A DNA stretch of 64,000 bases from Agarophyton chilense (taxonomy: Eukaryota; Rhodophyta; Florideophyceae; Gracilariales; Gracilariaceae), in NCBI GenBank assembly GCA_030374765.1, contig JARGXX010000117.1, positions 868,001 to 932,000 on the forward strand. Reading direction: 5' to 3'. Every line of letters begins with the position of its first letter. The stretch's first letter is position 1. The notes beneath the pieces were generated by a model that had not been told where the DNA came from, ran no database searches, and saw nothing but the letters and a program-made list of their open reading frames with translations. Positions 1 through 10,233 of this stretch are shown piece by piece. A program made the position numbers and the translations under genes.

Positions 1-1
1 C

Positions 2-916
2 AGCCAGTGTGACCCCGGAGAAGTATGCGCTCGAACCGCTGTCGACCCATCTGCGTGTTTATCGTCATCAATTGTGTCCGAAGAGAACATAAAAATGGGC
101 ACGCCTCTTTTCTTTTCTACTGAAGACGACGAAAAGCTGCTTCGTTGTCGGGCTTCTGATGAAAATCAAATCGATATTGACCCAAGGCCCAGCCCTGCTT
201 CTGGTCATGAAGTTCGCCCATATCCATCTTATTCGCTATCTTTTGGTAACTGTTCTAGGTCATCAGATTGTCTCGCTGAAAGCGAATGTATTTATGGAAA
301 GTTTGATTTTGAGACTGGATACGAATGCTGCGCTGGGAGAGATCGTTCAGAATGCTACTGTCTGCCAAGGAAGCCTGAGCCTTGCACGAATGATTTCGAT
401 TGCAGTGAGATTGGTGAATTTTGCATGGAGGCTTTCGGAAAGCCGGCCAGATGCGTTTCGAGAGACAATTCGGCCATTCTTTCCGAAGAGTGGAATATGC
501 ACGCCGTCGGAAAGAATGGGGAAGATACCAGAACAAAGACAGATGAAACAGGACAAAACTCCACCGTCTCGGAAAACTCTTGCATCGGTTTACATCATCT
601 AAATGAAATGTCACCTGGAACACTACTGTACAAAACGCACAGGTTTGCCAGAGTCCTCTGCGATGAGCAGAACAGCTGCGCCACGCCAGGACATATCGTG
701 AAATACAACAGAATCTCTATGATGATGTCGACGTACTGCGACATAGGTGAGGTTAACTGTTCTGCAAAAATAATGAAGGTGAACAGCCCTCGCTACTCCG
801 TTGCACTTGAAGTGCTGACTCTCACCGAAGGCTTAGCTTTCACTGCTTTTTCCGCCCGGCACGGAACGCGGTATGAAGAGTTGGTTTTATCAGGCCTCAT
901 TCGCATTGGACTTTAG
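2..916 (+). CDS. Cysteine-rich protein, 5' end outside window (partial)
   Basis: The frame is open from base 2 to a stop at 914-916, so the gene begins upstream of the window; the ATG at about 92 is probably internal. The visible 304 codons start with a Cys-rich stretch (CDPGEVC, then about 22 residues to the next Cys). Two spaced clusters follow at roughly 230-500, of the type C-x5-DC-x6-C with an adjacent CC pair and a CYC, like the spaced disulfide repeats of secreted or surface proteins. The C-terminal half has scattered cysteines and no visible membrane segment or enzyme motif. A disulfide-rich extracellular protein is inferred from spacing only; I recognise no named family. No intron signals were needed to keep it open. 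Confidence 0.6.
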   Translation, partial: SQCDPGEVCARTAVDPSACLSSSIVSEENIKMGTPLFFSTEDDEKLLRCRASDENQIDIDPRPSPASGHEVRPYPSYSLSFGNCSRSSDCLAESECIYGKFDFETGYECCAGRDRSECYCLPRKPEPCTNDFDCSEIGEFCMEAFGKPARCVSRDNSAILSEEWNMHAVGKNGEDTRTKTDETGQNSTVSENSCIGLHHLNEMSPGTLLYKTHRFARVLCDEQNSCATPGHIVKYNRISMMMSTYCDIGEVNCSAKIMKVNSPRYSVALEVLTLTEGLAFTAFSARHGTRYEELVLSGLIRIGL

Positions 917-2343
917 AGTGAACAATTTTACTAGGAACCGATCCTACTAATTCATTCTCTGTGTTATACCGTCTTGACCCCCTATAAGTAAGTGTTGCAT
1001 TTTGTATTTTAACGGATAATTCAGCTCTTTTCTTCTCACTTTAAAGAGAATTATAATCTTACGGCTTTTCTTTGATGTGTGAGACACGAAGGGTAGTGAT
1101 GTAGACCGCCAAAACCGGACTCACCCTAAGTTGTCTGGACTTCTGAATTCGCCTATTTGTTGGAGCAGGCAGAGAAGCTTACCAGGCCAAATATCTTTAG
1201 TTGACCTGAAAGTGGCAAGTTACACGTAGAGTTGATACCATCATGTCTCATAATCATTAGTTCTCTTGAATTCCACAATCTCAGAAATGCACATATTCGA
1301 GATGATCCGCAAAAGCCCTTGGCCTCCCCAAGAGAAAAAACGTTCTTTGCCTGTTTTACTTTTGTTTTGGTGCAGAAAGAAAAAATGTCCATATGGACAG
1401 GTGACAGTGAATGCCACTGAACTTGTGCTGGTATTTCAGATATATATATATTGGAACTTTAGCCTCACGGTTTATGCAACAAGTTGCGAAGAGAACTGTA
1501 GTACTCAGTGCAGAGCTTGGTGCTACCGCATAGGCTTTCAGTTTATTGATATCTGTATCCATCTGAGGCTCTGAAGCTGTTACGTGTCTTCAGACATCGA
1601 TATGTATCGACTGCATACGAAAGCGGCGAAAACAGTGGAGAACTCACTGAAAGTTATCTGAGTTTACGGAGTAGGATAAAAGCGCCGCTTTATGACTGCA
1701 AAGGACTCCAAAGTCTGGTCATCAAACGTTCAAAGGACAAGATCAGAAAAGTAAGTCCCAGTTTGTTAAACTTTAAACCATTCCCTTTTAATATGAGATA
1801 TGCACGAATTCTTTATGTAGATGAAACGGAACGTTTGAAACGAGCCTGGATCTTAGTAATATTACAGAGTTCTTCGGTCTCAACGTCACGCAAAATCTAA
1901 ATTTCCATTGTACGTCATGCTTAAAACAAAACAACATCGAAAACAAAGACATACGACGTTACAGGCATTGCACGGTCTATCAGATGCACAATGCCAAACG
2001 GGGAGCGACGGATCAGCGGGACGCCGGAAGTTCTCGAGAACAGCCATGCAACTGAGAGGAGCAGTGAAGTGGGATGTGGATTGATACACAGATGCGATCA
2101 TCTATGGTTTGGGATTCCAGCAGTCAAAGTGCAGTGTCACTGTTTGTTAGCTTGCATCAGAGACAGCCTGATTTCGTGATACGCTACGACGACGGCTTTG
2201 TATTGACATAAGCTGTCCAAGATGGTGGAAGAACTGTGACTGATGCTGACGGACATCAACTGGAAGTGGAGTTTCTTAAAGTCACCATAGTAGGAAGAAG
2301 TGGAAATGGAATCTAGTGAAATGGTTCACACACGCTACAAAGT
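917..2343. other. Gene-poor stretch, no supported gene
   Basis: Only short ORFs without recognisable motifs. The last part (about 2160-2343) stays in the same frame as the RNase H remnant that follows, interrupted by TAA, TAG and TGA, so it may be upstream sequence of the same dead element. No RNA gene recognised. Confidence 0.4.
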
Positions 2344-2859
2344 GGATCTAAACGAGCAAGAGTAGTCGTGAGTTCATTTATTGCAGAAAATGCTGCATCT
2401 TATGTGGAAGTCATCACGGCAGATGAAAAAGTAAAATCTGGTTGGAGAGGTCGCATTCGGCTTGTAACTGACTCACTAAGTCACATAGAAAACTTGAATG
2501 CAGTGCCACGGACCCAGTCGCACACCGTGGAAGAGCTATAACGCTTGTAATGCACAATTGGAGCTCTTTGTGTAGTAGATATACTCTGGGTGCGGAGTCA
2601 TAGTGGAATACACCGCAATGATGTGGTTGATAGACTTCCACGATTAGCGCTGGAATCGTTCATTGAAAGTCAGATTCAAATGCTGAAAGATTTTCCTGAA
2701 TCTACCAGGCGACTCAAAGGGTCAGGTGATTCTTATTCGTTTCTACACGCGGTTCCTGAGAAGTTTGGGAAGGCTTTCACACAACGCCAGGCTGAAGTTG
2801 CGTTATCACAACTATTCGTTAGACACACTCCGTATCTGCCAGGGGTGTGTTGCAATTGA
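2344..2859 (+). pseudogene. Decayed RNase H domain, probably non-LTR retrotransposon
   Basis: One reading frame from 2344 keeps the order of an RNase HI domain: a strand ending in an acidic residue (FIAENAASYVEV), a later VTDSLSHIENL (second acidic site), and a C-terminal WVRSHSGIHRNDVVDRL block. That last block resembles the end of RNase H in LINE-type pol proteins (W-V-[RP]-[SG]-H-S-G-I-x-G-N-x-x-A/V-D). Two in-frame stops lie just before the last block, near 2540-2550, so it cannot encode a complete protein. No reverse transcriptase remains nearby. The domain call rests on motif order; the element class is inferred from the WVxSHSGI signature. Confidence 0.6.
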
Positions 2860-3290
2860 TGGAATTGCAATCTGATGCCCATCACAAGGATTGCAATCGG
2901 AGTTTTTCGTTTGGTAAGAGATTGAAATCTGATGGACGCTCTCCGAGCAATTCTCCCATCAGATTGCGAGAAGGCAACCCATCAATTGTAATAATTTGTT
3001 TTGGGATGTAGAGCTCGTTAAAGATGCTTTTGAGCGTTCAAAGCAGAAAGAAGAGGTTGGCCTACTAGAATGCTGCCAATATTTTGAAATAAAAAGGTAA
3101 AGGGTATAAGAGATACGGTAGAACTAGCTAGAGTAGATGGAGGTTGAGACTGCGGTGAGGACAAAGATTGCAATCGGGATTGCACATTTAAGAAAGGGAT
3201 TGCAATTCGATGGGGGACGGGAATATGCTCAGCAATTAATTGCAAGATTGCATTGAAGCCGAGCAATCCAATCCCTGTCACATTGTTCAC
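2850..3290. repeat. ATTGCAAT-rich imperfect repeats
   Basis: The palindrome GATTGCAATC and close variants (GGAATTGCAATCTGATG, GGATTGCAATCGG, AAGATTGCAATCGG, GGGATTGCAATTCG, AAGATTGCATT) recur in both halves of this stretch. A related cluster appears at 4431-4490 (GAATTGCTAGGATTGCTC, AGCAATTGCTAACCC). The spacing is irregular, so this is not a tandem array. It could be the remains of a short palindromic element. Confidence 0.45.
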
Positions 3291-4792
3291 ACCCCTGCTA
3301 TCTGCACCCCCTTGGATCCGTGATTCATGGGAAGCGCTTGATATTCAGTTGCAGACCTAATGTTGTCAATAATGTAGACCACTACTTCCTACGGTGTCCA
3401 AAGCGGTCATTGTAAACAAGGTTGTGTTTTCCTTCTTTTCGCCAACGTCAAGGTTTGGGTGTTCCGAAATTATCATGAAGTGGCCTGAAAGGGTATTGGC
3501 CTTTTTACTAAGAGAAAAAGCCTTTCAAAAGTAACGTTCTTTGCTCCGTGTGAATAAAGCGAAGCATACTCATAAATAAAAAAGAAAAGAGAGAGAGATA
3601 TACACACATATACATATATATACAGTCGAAAACATTATGAAAATTGGCTCGATCATTTAGGAATTGTGACGGCAAACTATCGAAATCTCTTGCCAAGCCC
3701 AGCACGCCATTAACTATCTCAACAAGGTGTTGCATGCAATTCAATGGCGAGCTTGTCACATTTACCAGCGAAAACTTTTCGGGGCAAGGGAGGGCTGGGC
3801 GGTTAGAGTAAGTCGTCGATGATAATCCGTCTCGTTCATGAATTAGCCCAATGCCCTCAACCAAATCGTGCACGTATACGAATATGATTCTACTCCTTCG
3901 ATTTGCGACAGAAGTCCAGCTTTTGAGGTTTCTTAAACACATCTGTGCCGCGTAATCAGAGCGCTAAAATGATTGACAATCTTTAAAGCGAGGGCTCGCC
4001 ATCTCCATACGAAAATGTATCTTCTCTAAGCAGTTTTTCACTGGGTGCACCAAGGGCGAAGTCCCCGGACGAACTGGGCCAGCGTAGTGCGCTTCGAGTA
4101 ACTCATGCTTGAAAAAATCAGGATGTTCCACATTTTCGTTCGTTGGTCAATTCCATTGTGATTTATGTGTTCATGAGGGTTCCTGCCACCACAAACATGA
4201 CTTCACTGGCTTAGTGACAATGACAGAAAAGTAACAGTAAGCATAGATGATGAAGAACCTTTGTCTCTTCGCTCAAACTGGATGTCATGATATGTTCGTT
4301 TCGCTCTGCTCCTTGTCGAAGAAGACGATCGCGAAGTAATTTAATAGAGTTCAAAGAGCGCGGTAGTGGTGGAGTAACGATGCTAATGGCGTGCGATAGG
4401 GAATACTGAGGCTTCAATATGCCCTGAACTGCAAAGGGTAGAATTGCTAGGATTGCTCTAGCGATCGCTAGCAATTGCTAACCCTTTAATCTGCTATCCC
4501 TCCGACTCTGATTGCCCTGTTTTTGAAGAAAATTTAGGTCCCCTACACCCTGCCTAGCTAGACACTCTCGTCATTCTTGAGTAGATGGACTAGTGCAAAC
4601 ACGGCCAGTCCAGATTCTGAACTCATTGAGATCAATCTGCGAAAGGCAGAACCTCAGATTGCAAATCTAAAACTGCGCAACGTGGAATTATATTGCTTTC
4701 AACAGAGTAAATGCATATCGCGCAAGGCCTCGAAGAAAAATCTACCGAACTACATTATTATTCAGGTTCTTTCCACCTTGTGAAAACGTCAG
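3291..4792. other. Gene-poor stretch with simple sequence
   Basis: Contains a purine and TA/CA-rich simple-sequence run at about 3575-3625 and the second ATTGC-rich cluster near 4431-4490. ORFs on either strand are under 145 codons and show no motif. It may include the 5' UTR or an unrecognised first exon of the gene starting at 4793. Confidence 0.4.
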
Positions 4793-6016
4793 ATGGTGAA
4801 CCAGACTGTTTGGAATCAAAGGTATTTGTGCCCGCGGTTTCAACCCTGTGCATTAGCAAATGTCGTCCCCATCGAACCAAAGGGATATCGTGAATCGATC
4901 CAACTTGTAGGAAAGGAAAGGAAACCTAAGGAAGATGGTATCCTGAAAGCCCATGAAACACCAGACCAGGAAAACAATTCTTTGGTCTCTTCACCGGAGA
5001 ATTCAGCTTCCAAACGCCCTTCACACCCCGAGCGCCTTCACGCGAAGCATCCACAGTCGGAACAAAAAGCGAAGAACATCCTGGATTGGCTCAATGTTTC
5101 ACGTGATGGAAAGAAACCCTTGTGGGAAAACTGGGGAGGAAGAAAGCAATCAAGCCGATCACGAGCTATGTTTCCCACGCAGGAAGCCACTGGAGGATTC
5201 TTAAGGAGGCTTAGGTTTGGAGACACGGCGATCCAAAAAGACTCTGATGCCCCCAGTTCTACCCAACAGAATAAAGTGAGCGGCCCATCAGGCTCTGAGG
5301 AGCAATTTCAGAATAAAAACGATTCAAAGAAAGGAACAACGAAGCATTCTTTCCCATCTTGGTCAACATGGAAGGACTGGAAGAAGATTTCAATTGATCT
5401 TTACCTTCGTCTAACCGATGATCCTCGAAACGCAAGAGTACGTCTGAAGCAGACATTAGCCTTGCTTCCGATAGCCAAAATCAAACCCATAATTGACCTT
5501 GGGTACAGGAGTCCCAACCAGTCGCCAATTTCCATGCGCCTTGACTTTAAGATTCTTGACTGTGTCAAATATATATTTCAACCTGATGGAAAATCCATCC
5601 TACAGGTAAGAACAAAAGCTCCGTTATCCGACCCGCGTTTCGTTATGGATATCATTTATGAAAGAGAATTGAAGTCGTCGGTGGATACCGTGAAAATAGC
5701 TTTTCGTGCGCTAGATATCGCCTTTTTGAAAGCACCGGGGTTCGGTTTTGGATTCATTTTTCCTCTTCGATTCGAAAATGGAATCAAAGTAACTGTAGGT
5801 ACCAAAAAGTACCTCGGAAACATCACTGGTTCTCAGCATGTGTTGAACAGAGACCCCTCCTTACGAGAAGAGAATCAACACACAAGACGACGCAAACCTT
5901 CAAAATCGGTTTCTGGTTCTCTCCAAACGTCAAGTAGTTCTCAGAGGAAACCATGGTTTCATATTCATGGTCCAAACAAAATCGACGTGAAGATAAGATG
6001 TCTCGAGTATAGATAA
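4793..6016 (+). CDS. Orphan protein, 407 aa
   Basis: Open frame of 407 codons. The ATG at 4793 is the first in frame after an in-frame TGA at 4781. Residues 25-190 are polar and low in hydrophobics. The C-terminal half (about 190-345) is an ordered block rich in alternating hydrophobic residues: a Trp pair (WSTWKDW), then IDLYLRLTDDPRNARVRL, IIDLGYRSPNQSPISMRLDF, repeated short beta-type strands and a glycine/aromatic stretch (GFGFGFIFPLRF). This could be a beta-rich fold, perhaps a barrel-type envelope protein, but that is speculation. The last 50 residues are basic and Ser-rich. I do not recognise a family. The first 25 residues look unlike the rest, so an upstream exon or a later start remains possible. 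Convergent with the LRR gene, 322 bp apart. Confidence 0.6.
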   Translation: MVNQTVWNQRYLCPRFQPCALANVVPIEPKGYRESIQLVGKERKPKEDGILKAHETPDQENNSLVSSPENSASKRPSHPERLHAKHPQSEQKAKNILDWLNVSRDGKKPLWENWGGRKQSSRSRAMFPTQEATGGFLRRLRFGDTAIQKDSDAPSSTQQNKVSGPSGSEEQFQNKNDSKKGTTKHSFPSWSTWKDWKKISIDLYLRLTDDPRNARVRLKQTLALLPIAKIKPIIDLGYRSPNQSPISMRLDFKILDCVKYIFQPDGKSILQVRTKAPLSDPRFVMDIIYERELKSSVDTVKIAFRALDIAFLKAPGFGFGFIFPLRFENGIKVTVGTKKYLGNITGSQHVLNRDPSLREENQHTRRRKPSKSVSGSLQTSSSSQRKPWFHIHGPNKIDVKIRCLEYR

Positions 6017-6338
6017 ACGCTTGTACTCAATTCGTCATGAAAGATGGGGTACCTAGAAACATGAAGGTCCTGTGGAACTTGGCGGAAAAGTCTTTCAAAA
6101 TGTGATATTATTCGCAGCGATTCCAGAATCTTCATTCCGTATTTATACTACTTGCATCGCTTTAAACCGATTATCGGCAGTTGTACGATTCGAATGATAA
6201 TTCGAATTGACTCTTCGTATATTTATGTTGTGCAGCTTAATAAGATCCGAGAAACATAAAAGGCGTGCAGCTTGCGCTTCCGCCGCTCCACATTCTTTTG
6301 AAATCTCTTGCATCACTTGTAGATAGGAGAGCTTTTCA
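6017..6338. other. Convergent intergenic spacer
   Basis: 322 bp between two converging stop codons. No gene seen. A small ORF on the minus strand follows a GTAAGT just before the LRR stop codon (minus strand, about 6346); it could be an alternative last exon, but no convincing acceptor is visible. Confidence 0.4.
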
Positions 6339-7787
6339 TTACCACTTACTTGAGCCACCAAAACCGAAATCAGCTTCAGATTCTTTTCTCTCTGAAGCCT
6401 TTCTTTTCTTTCTTTTTCGCTTTTGTTTCAGAATGCTCATAGCCTGTACTTGCGGAGAAGTGTTTTGAAGACTTTTCAAAGCTGCATTACCGAGCACATT
6501 CGCACGAGCTCGCGCAATAAGATCTGATGGTTCAAGGCACTTACCAGAGTCCGCTTCCGTAATGTCGTCGCTCGCTAGCTTTCGCTTCCCCGTCTGTAAT
6601 GATTTTTCTTCCATTCCATTCGGACGATTGTCGCTAACAAGGCCTTCTTTCCGCCCCGAAGGGTTTCTTTCATTTCCCTGCTTTTGGTTCTTTTCATCAT
6701 CAGATTGCATCTCATTGCCTTTCTGCAGTCTATCAAGAGCCTCCTTCGGAGGTGGGCGGGCAAATTTGCGGTCGTTCTCGATTGGAAATCCAGCCGCAAT
6801 TCTGAGGCGATTGACTCGCAACTTACGTCTTCCGCCAGACACTCGAGTCCCGTCGATTACTTCTGCCTTGGGGCAATACTTCCGAATACTTTCTAAGAAG
6901 CCGTCTTCTCTTGTTGCAGGATTGTTTCTAATGTTGAGATTGATAATATTGTTTCCAACGAATTCAAGCTCTTCAAAAGACTCGATCCGATTATGACCTA
7001 GGTCCAGAATCTTCAGGGAAGTCAATGAACTGAGAACTACCTTAGAAGGCAAGGAAGATATTAGATTGTGTGCTAATCGAATCTCGGAGAGACCCCGCAA
7101 TCTTTGGAGCGTATCTGGGATGGTACGGATTTCGTTGTTTGACAGCGAAAGCTTCGTGAGTGACGATAGCGCTGTCGTTTGGACCATGTTCTCAATACAG
7201 TTGTGGCTAAGCACCAGCGTTTTCACGGCTCTGAGGCAAGACAGGCCCTCAAGTTCTTTAATCTGATTTCCATTGGCAACCAAAGTAACAAGTTCTCCAG
7301 CGAATGAAGCGTGAACCAACCAGTCTGTGGACACAAACTTGTTCTCTGCAATGTTCAAAACACGCAACGCAGACAACTTCAGTATTGGGGTCAAATCTGA
7401 TAAATTGTTTCCTCGGACGATCAGCGTCTTAATCCGGTGGTTGTTTCTCAAACCGTTTAACGATGTCAGCCTATTCCCCGTGAGATCAACATAATCCAAA
7501 GATGAAAGCGTGGAAATGTCATCGAGGTGAGTCCAGGCTTTTTGCGGTGCTATTAATCGGTAGTGTTTCGGGCAAAACTCGGAGGCCTTGGCTGCGGTCA
7601 ATACAAGTTGTCGTTCGCTTTCTGAGTCATCGCCGCTCTCAGTCGCCGCTGTTGACAGCTTCATTTTTCCCTCAAACCCTTTTCCTGGCTTGGTGTGAAC
7701 TGCATGCAACTTCAGCCTGTTTTTCGCACTTAGACACGATGAACATTGGTGTTGAGTAACGCTTCCTGTGGTTGTCCAATTCTCCAC
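6339..7787 (-). CDS. Nuclear leucine-rich-repeat protein (SDS22/U2A'-like LRR)
   Basis: 482 aa. Residues about 90-310 are tandem 22-residue LRRs of the SDS22 type (LxxLxxLxLxxNxIxxL, e.g. LSALRVLNIAENKF, LTKLSLSNNEI, LKILDLGHNRIESF). They are closed by an LRR cap (NNPATREDGFLESIRKYCPKAEVIDG), as in U2A' and many protein-docking LRR proteins. The C-terminal 170 residues are charged and low complexity and end in a strong basic cluster (KQKRKRKKRKASERK), a likely nuclear localisation signal. LRR proteins of this kind are docking proteins, not enzymes; the partner cannot be told from sequence. Met42 is an alternative start. No introns. Tandem with the downstream-lying glycosidase gene on the same strand. 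Confidence 0.85.
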   Translation of the reverse strand: MENWTTTGSVTQHQCSSCLSAKNRLKLHAVHTKPGKGFEGKMKLSTAATESGDDSESERQLVLTAAKASEFCPKHYRLIAPQKAWTHLDDISTLSSLDYVDLTGNRLTSLNGLRNNHRIKTLIVRGNNLSDLTPILKLSALRVLNIAENKFVSTDWLVHASFAGELVTLVANGNQIKELEGLSCLRAVKTLVLSHNCIENMVQTTALSSLTKLSLSNNEIRTIPDTLQRLRGLSEIRLAHNLISSLPSKVVLSSLTSLKILDLGHNRIESFEELEFVGNNIINLNIRNNPATREDGFLESIRKYCPKAEVIDGTRVSGGRRKLRVNRLRIAAGFPIENDRKFARPPPKEALDRLQKGNEMQSDDEKNQKQGNERNPSGRKEGLVSDNRPNGMEEKSLQTGKRKLASDDITEADSGKCLEPSDLIARARANVLGNAALKSLQNTSPQVQAMSILKQKRKRKKRKASERKESEADFGFGGSSKW

Positions 7788-8274
7788 CGGTCGAATACGT
7801 CTTGAAGTAGAAGGCAGCGTTTGTACGGTTATTTTGGAGACCTATGGGGTGAAGAGACGTTCCGGGATACATCAACACGGGTGTCCAATGATAATTACCC
7901 CCGATACTTCGTCGTTCGAAATAAAGGACTTTTATTTAATAATAATCGCAGGTCTTTTTTAGAGCGCGTTGCCCACAAGCATGTGGTGATAGGGTCTCTC
8001 TAGAGAGAGTTCGGTGGGAGGTTATGGGCTGAGGAGTCGTGCTTATAACTGCGCAAGGAGCGATAATTGAAATAAAACGTGCTTTGTCAAGGTATCCTCA
8101 CCGCAACTTTCAACTGAAGCTCAGAGCGGCTTTGTCTCACTCAACCAAGCGATCTGGGAGAACTCTTATTCTCTCATAAGAAGTGACAACAAGTACGACA
8201 AAAACGATAGGAACGACATGCAGTGATGAAATACAACCAAATGAAAATGAAACTTTTTGGTTTCTATCTAATAT
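7788..8274. promoter_or_regulatory. Intergenic, upstream of the LRR gene
   Basis: 487 bp between the LRR start (minus strand) and the glycosidase stop. It must hold the LRR promoter and the glycosidase 3' UTR. No TATA-like or other motif stands out; no ORF with recognisable content. Confidence 0.35.
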
Positions 8275-10233
8275 TTACGGCGGACGACGTATAGTAGTGC
8301 ACTGCTGATTTGTTAGATTTGTAAACTCTGGACTGGAAGGGGGTGAAGGAACATAAAGCAACAAATGACCTTCACCAAAAGTGGTTTGGCAGGTTCCATT
8401 TGCCGATTCCACCTTGACAGATATTTGACCATCGGCAAGTTGAACGAAAAACGAGAGACAAACATCGGCAAAGTATACGTTTTGCACGTCGTAACCCGGC
8501 CACTTTTGCGGACACCTCGGTCTCAAAAGTAAGCGTCGGTCACTCAAGACTTCAATACCAAGGAGTCCCTCCACAATAACGCGTACAAACAAGGCACTTT
8601 CAGCGGATAGTTGTGCCCAGCTCTCATTATTTTCAACGGCAAACGGGGCTGAGGGAGAGTAACGAAGACGTTGCTTGGCATAATGTTGTAAGCGTTCGGT
8701 AGCAAGATCGACAAGACCTACTCGAAAAGCGGCTCTTATTGCGTACAAGGTGGTTCGATCCCAGACGACACGGTGAGCACTGGAGGTAAGGACGCCATCG
8801 TGAACCCAGAGCTGATTGAGACAGTATTCGAGAGCCTTTTCGCCGTGCGGAAGTTCGGCCAGTGCGGCAAGACACGCCCAGCCTCTTGCATCATCACAGT
8901 GGGTGTAGTACGCATACATTCTTTCATCATCACACATGAAGTGTGCATGAGTATTAATACGTAAGGTACGTGCTGCTGATCTATATTCATCGCGTAAGAA
9001 GGGGTCATTTGCCTGCATGGCGGCTTGGGCAGCAGCTTCAAAAGCCAGTATGGCGAGGCAATTTGTGGCTAAATTGTGGGTTCCGGAAGGAAAGCGACCT
9101 TCTAATTCATCAGACTGGGAAGGAATGATTCCATTTGAGGAGGCTTGCAACTTTTGATGCAACACGCCACAAGCAAAGCTGATAAGTGGGAAAAACTTGT
9201 GGGTGACAGAGTTGTCGGCCACAGTAAGAAGCAGCAAAGAGGCACCCCAAGAAAACATGGCGGCATCGCCACGATCAAGACGTCCAATATAAGCGCCATC
9301 AATCTCGACACTATACGGAATGAAGGCAGCTGAATAGTCAAAATGGTGAGACAGAACGACCAATGAATTGATAGCGGCTTGCCTTGCTCTGGAGTGGGTA
9401 GGGCCAAGATAGGCCAGAGCCGGGGCAGCATACTCTGCCTGATCATTGCACCAAACGCCGCAGTAAAACATGTGGCCCGCCGGAGAGTGGATGAGGCCCA
9501 GTTTGGAGGACTTGAAGACGCATTCCTGGGCTCGGATCTTTGCAAAGTAATGGAAGAGAGAGATGTTTGAATCAGGACATTGCAGCGACACGGGGGCGGT
9601 CCACTGATACACGAGGTTTTTACGAAGCACGAGGTCGGCAAACGAAGCGGAAATAGGGTGGGTTTGGAGACAGGTGTACTTGATGAGGAGGGATTTGGTG
9701 GAAAGCCACAGTTGATGACGGTGAATTTGGTGGGCGTTTTCGGGAGGCAACGAAGTGATGAGAGGCTTTTGCACGGCATCGGGCGGAACGTGGGGGACGG
9801 AATAGGTACAAGTGCAATACACAACGGGCTCAGCGGGGGAAACGAATAGTTCAAGCGTGACGGTGGTGGCAGTGGTGGCAGTGGTGGCAGTGGTAGCGTT
9901 AGTAATGTTGGAGGCGGGCTGATAGCGGGCGACGAACGAAAGGCGCACGGCGTCAAAGCGCACGGCGTCAAAGTTTGAGAGGGTATCGGGAAGCTGCAGC
10001 GTGGTTTGCAGGTAGCCCCTGGGATGCGTAGGCTGTGCAAAGCGCGTGGGAAACAGCGCGACGGCTTGGACGATGGCGACGTGCGAGAAGCGCACTAGCA
10101 GCGCAGCGTGCAAGCCGCACAGCTCGATGCGGCGTAGCACGGGCTGGACGTGGGCGCGCGAATCGGGCGCGACGGGACGTAATGCAAGCGACAGGGGGCG
10201 CGGCGTCACCGACGGGTGCCATCCGCTGTCCAT
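8275..10233 (-). CDS. Six-hairpin (alpha/alpha toroid) glycosidase-like protein
   Basis: 652 aa, single exon. Residues 1-230 form a beta-rich N-terminal region with a short Thr/Ala repeat (about 110-125). Residues about 245-590 form a repeated-helix toroid with the motif GVWCNDQAEY (259-268), then conserved helical pairs (SVEIDG, DRGDAAMFSWGASLL, FPSGTHNLATNC, HCDDARGWACL). A short beta-rich tail follows. This order of beta domain, alpha/alpha barrel and tail is typical of six-hairpin glycosidases (clan GH-L/GH-M-like families). The Asp/Glu in NDQAEY and SVEIDG are candidate catalytic residues, but family and substrate cannot be fixed by eye. No signal peptide or transmembrane segment is obvious, so a cytosolic site is possible. 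Head-to-head with the GnT-I gene. Confidence 0.75.
   Translation of the reverse strand: MDSGWHPSVTPRPLSLALRPVAPDSRAHVQPVLRRIELCGLHAALLVRFSHVAIVQAVALFPTRFAQPTHPRGYLQTTLQLPDTLSNFDAVRFDAVRLSFVARYQPASNITNATTATTATTATTVTLELFVSPAEPVVYCTCTYSVPHVPPDAVQKPLITSLPPENAHQIHRHQLWLSTKSLLIKYTCLQTHPISASFADLVLRKNLVYQWTAPVSLQCPDSNISLFHYFAKIRAQECVFKSSKLGLIHSPAGHMFYCGVWCNDQAEYAAPALAYLGPTHSRARQAAINSLVVLSHHFDYSAAFIPYSVEIDGAYIGRLDRGDAAMFSWGASLLLLTVADNSVTHKFFPLISFACGVLHQKLQASSNGIIPSQSDELEGRFPSGTHNLATNCLAILAFEAAAQAAMQANDPFLRDEYRSAARTLRINTHAHFMCDDERMYAYYTHCDDARGWACLAALAELPHGEKALEYCLNQLWVHDGVLTSSAHRVVWDRTTLYAIRAAFRVGLVDLATERLQHYAKQRLRYSPSAPFAVENNESWAQLSAESALFVRVIVEGLLGIEVLSDRRLLLRPRCPQKWPGYDVQNVYFADVCLSFFVQLADGQISVKVESANGTCQTTFGEGHLLLYVPSPPSSPEFTNLTNQQCTTIRRPP

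Noticed and set aside
6143..6361. Possible extra last exon of the LRR gene
   Set aside because: A GTAAGT donor-like site exists just before the stop, but no convincing acceptor or conserved continuation; the existing C-terminus is plausible.
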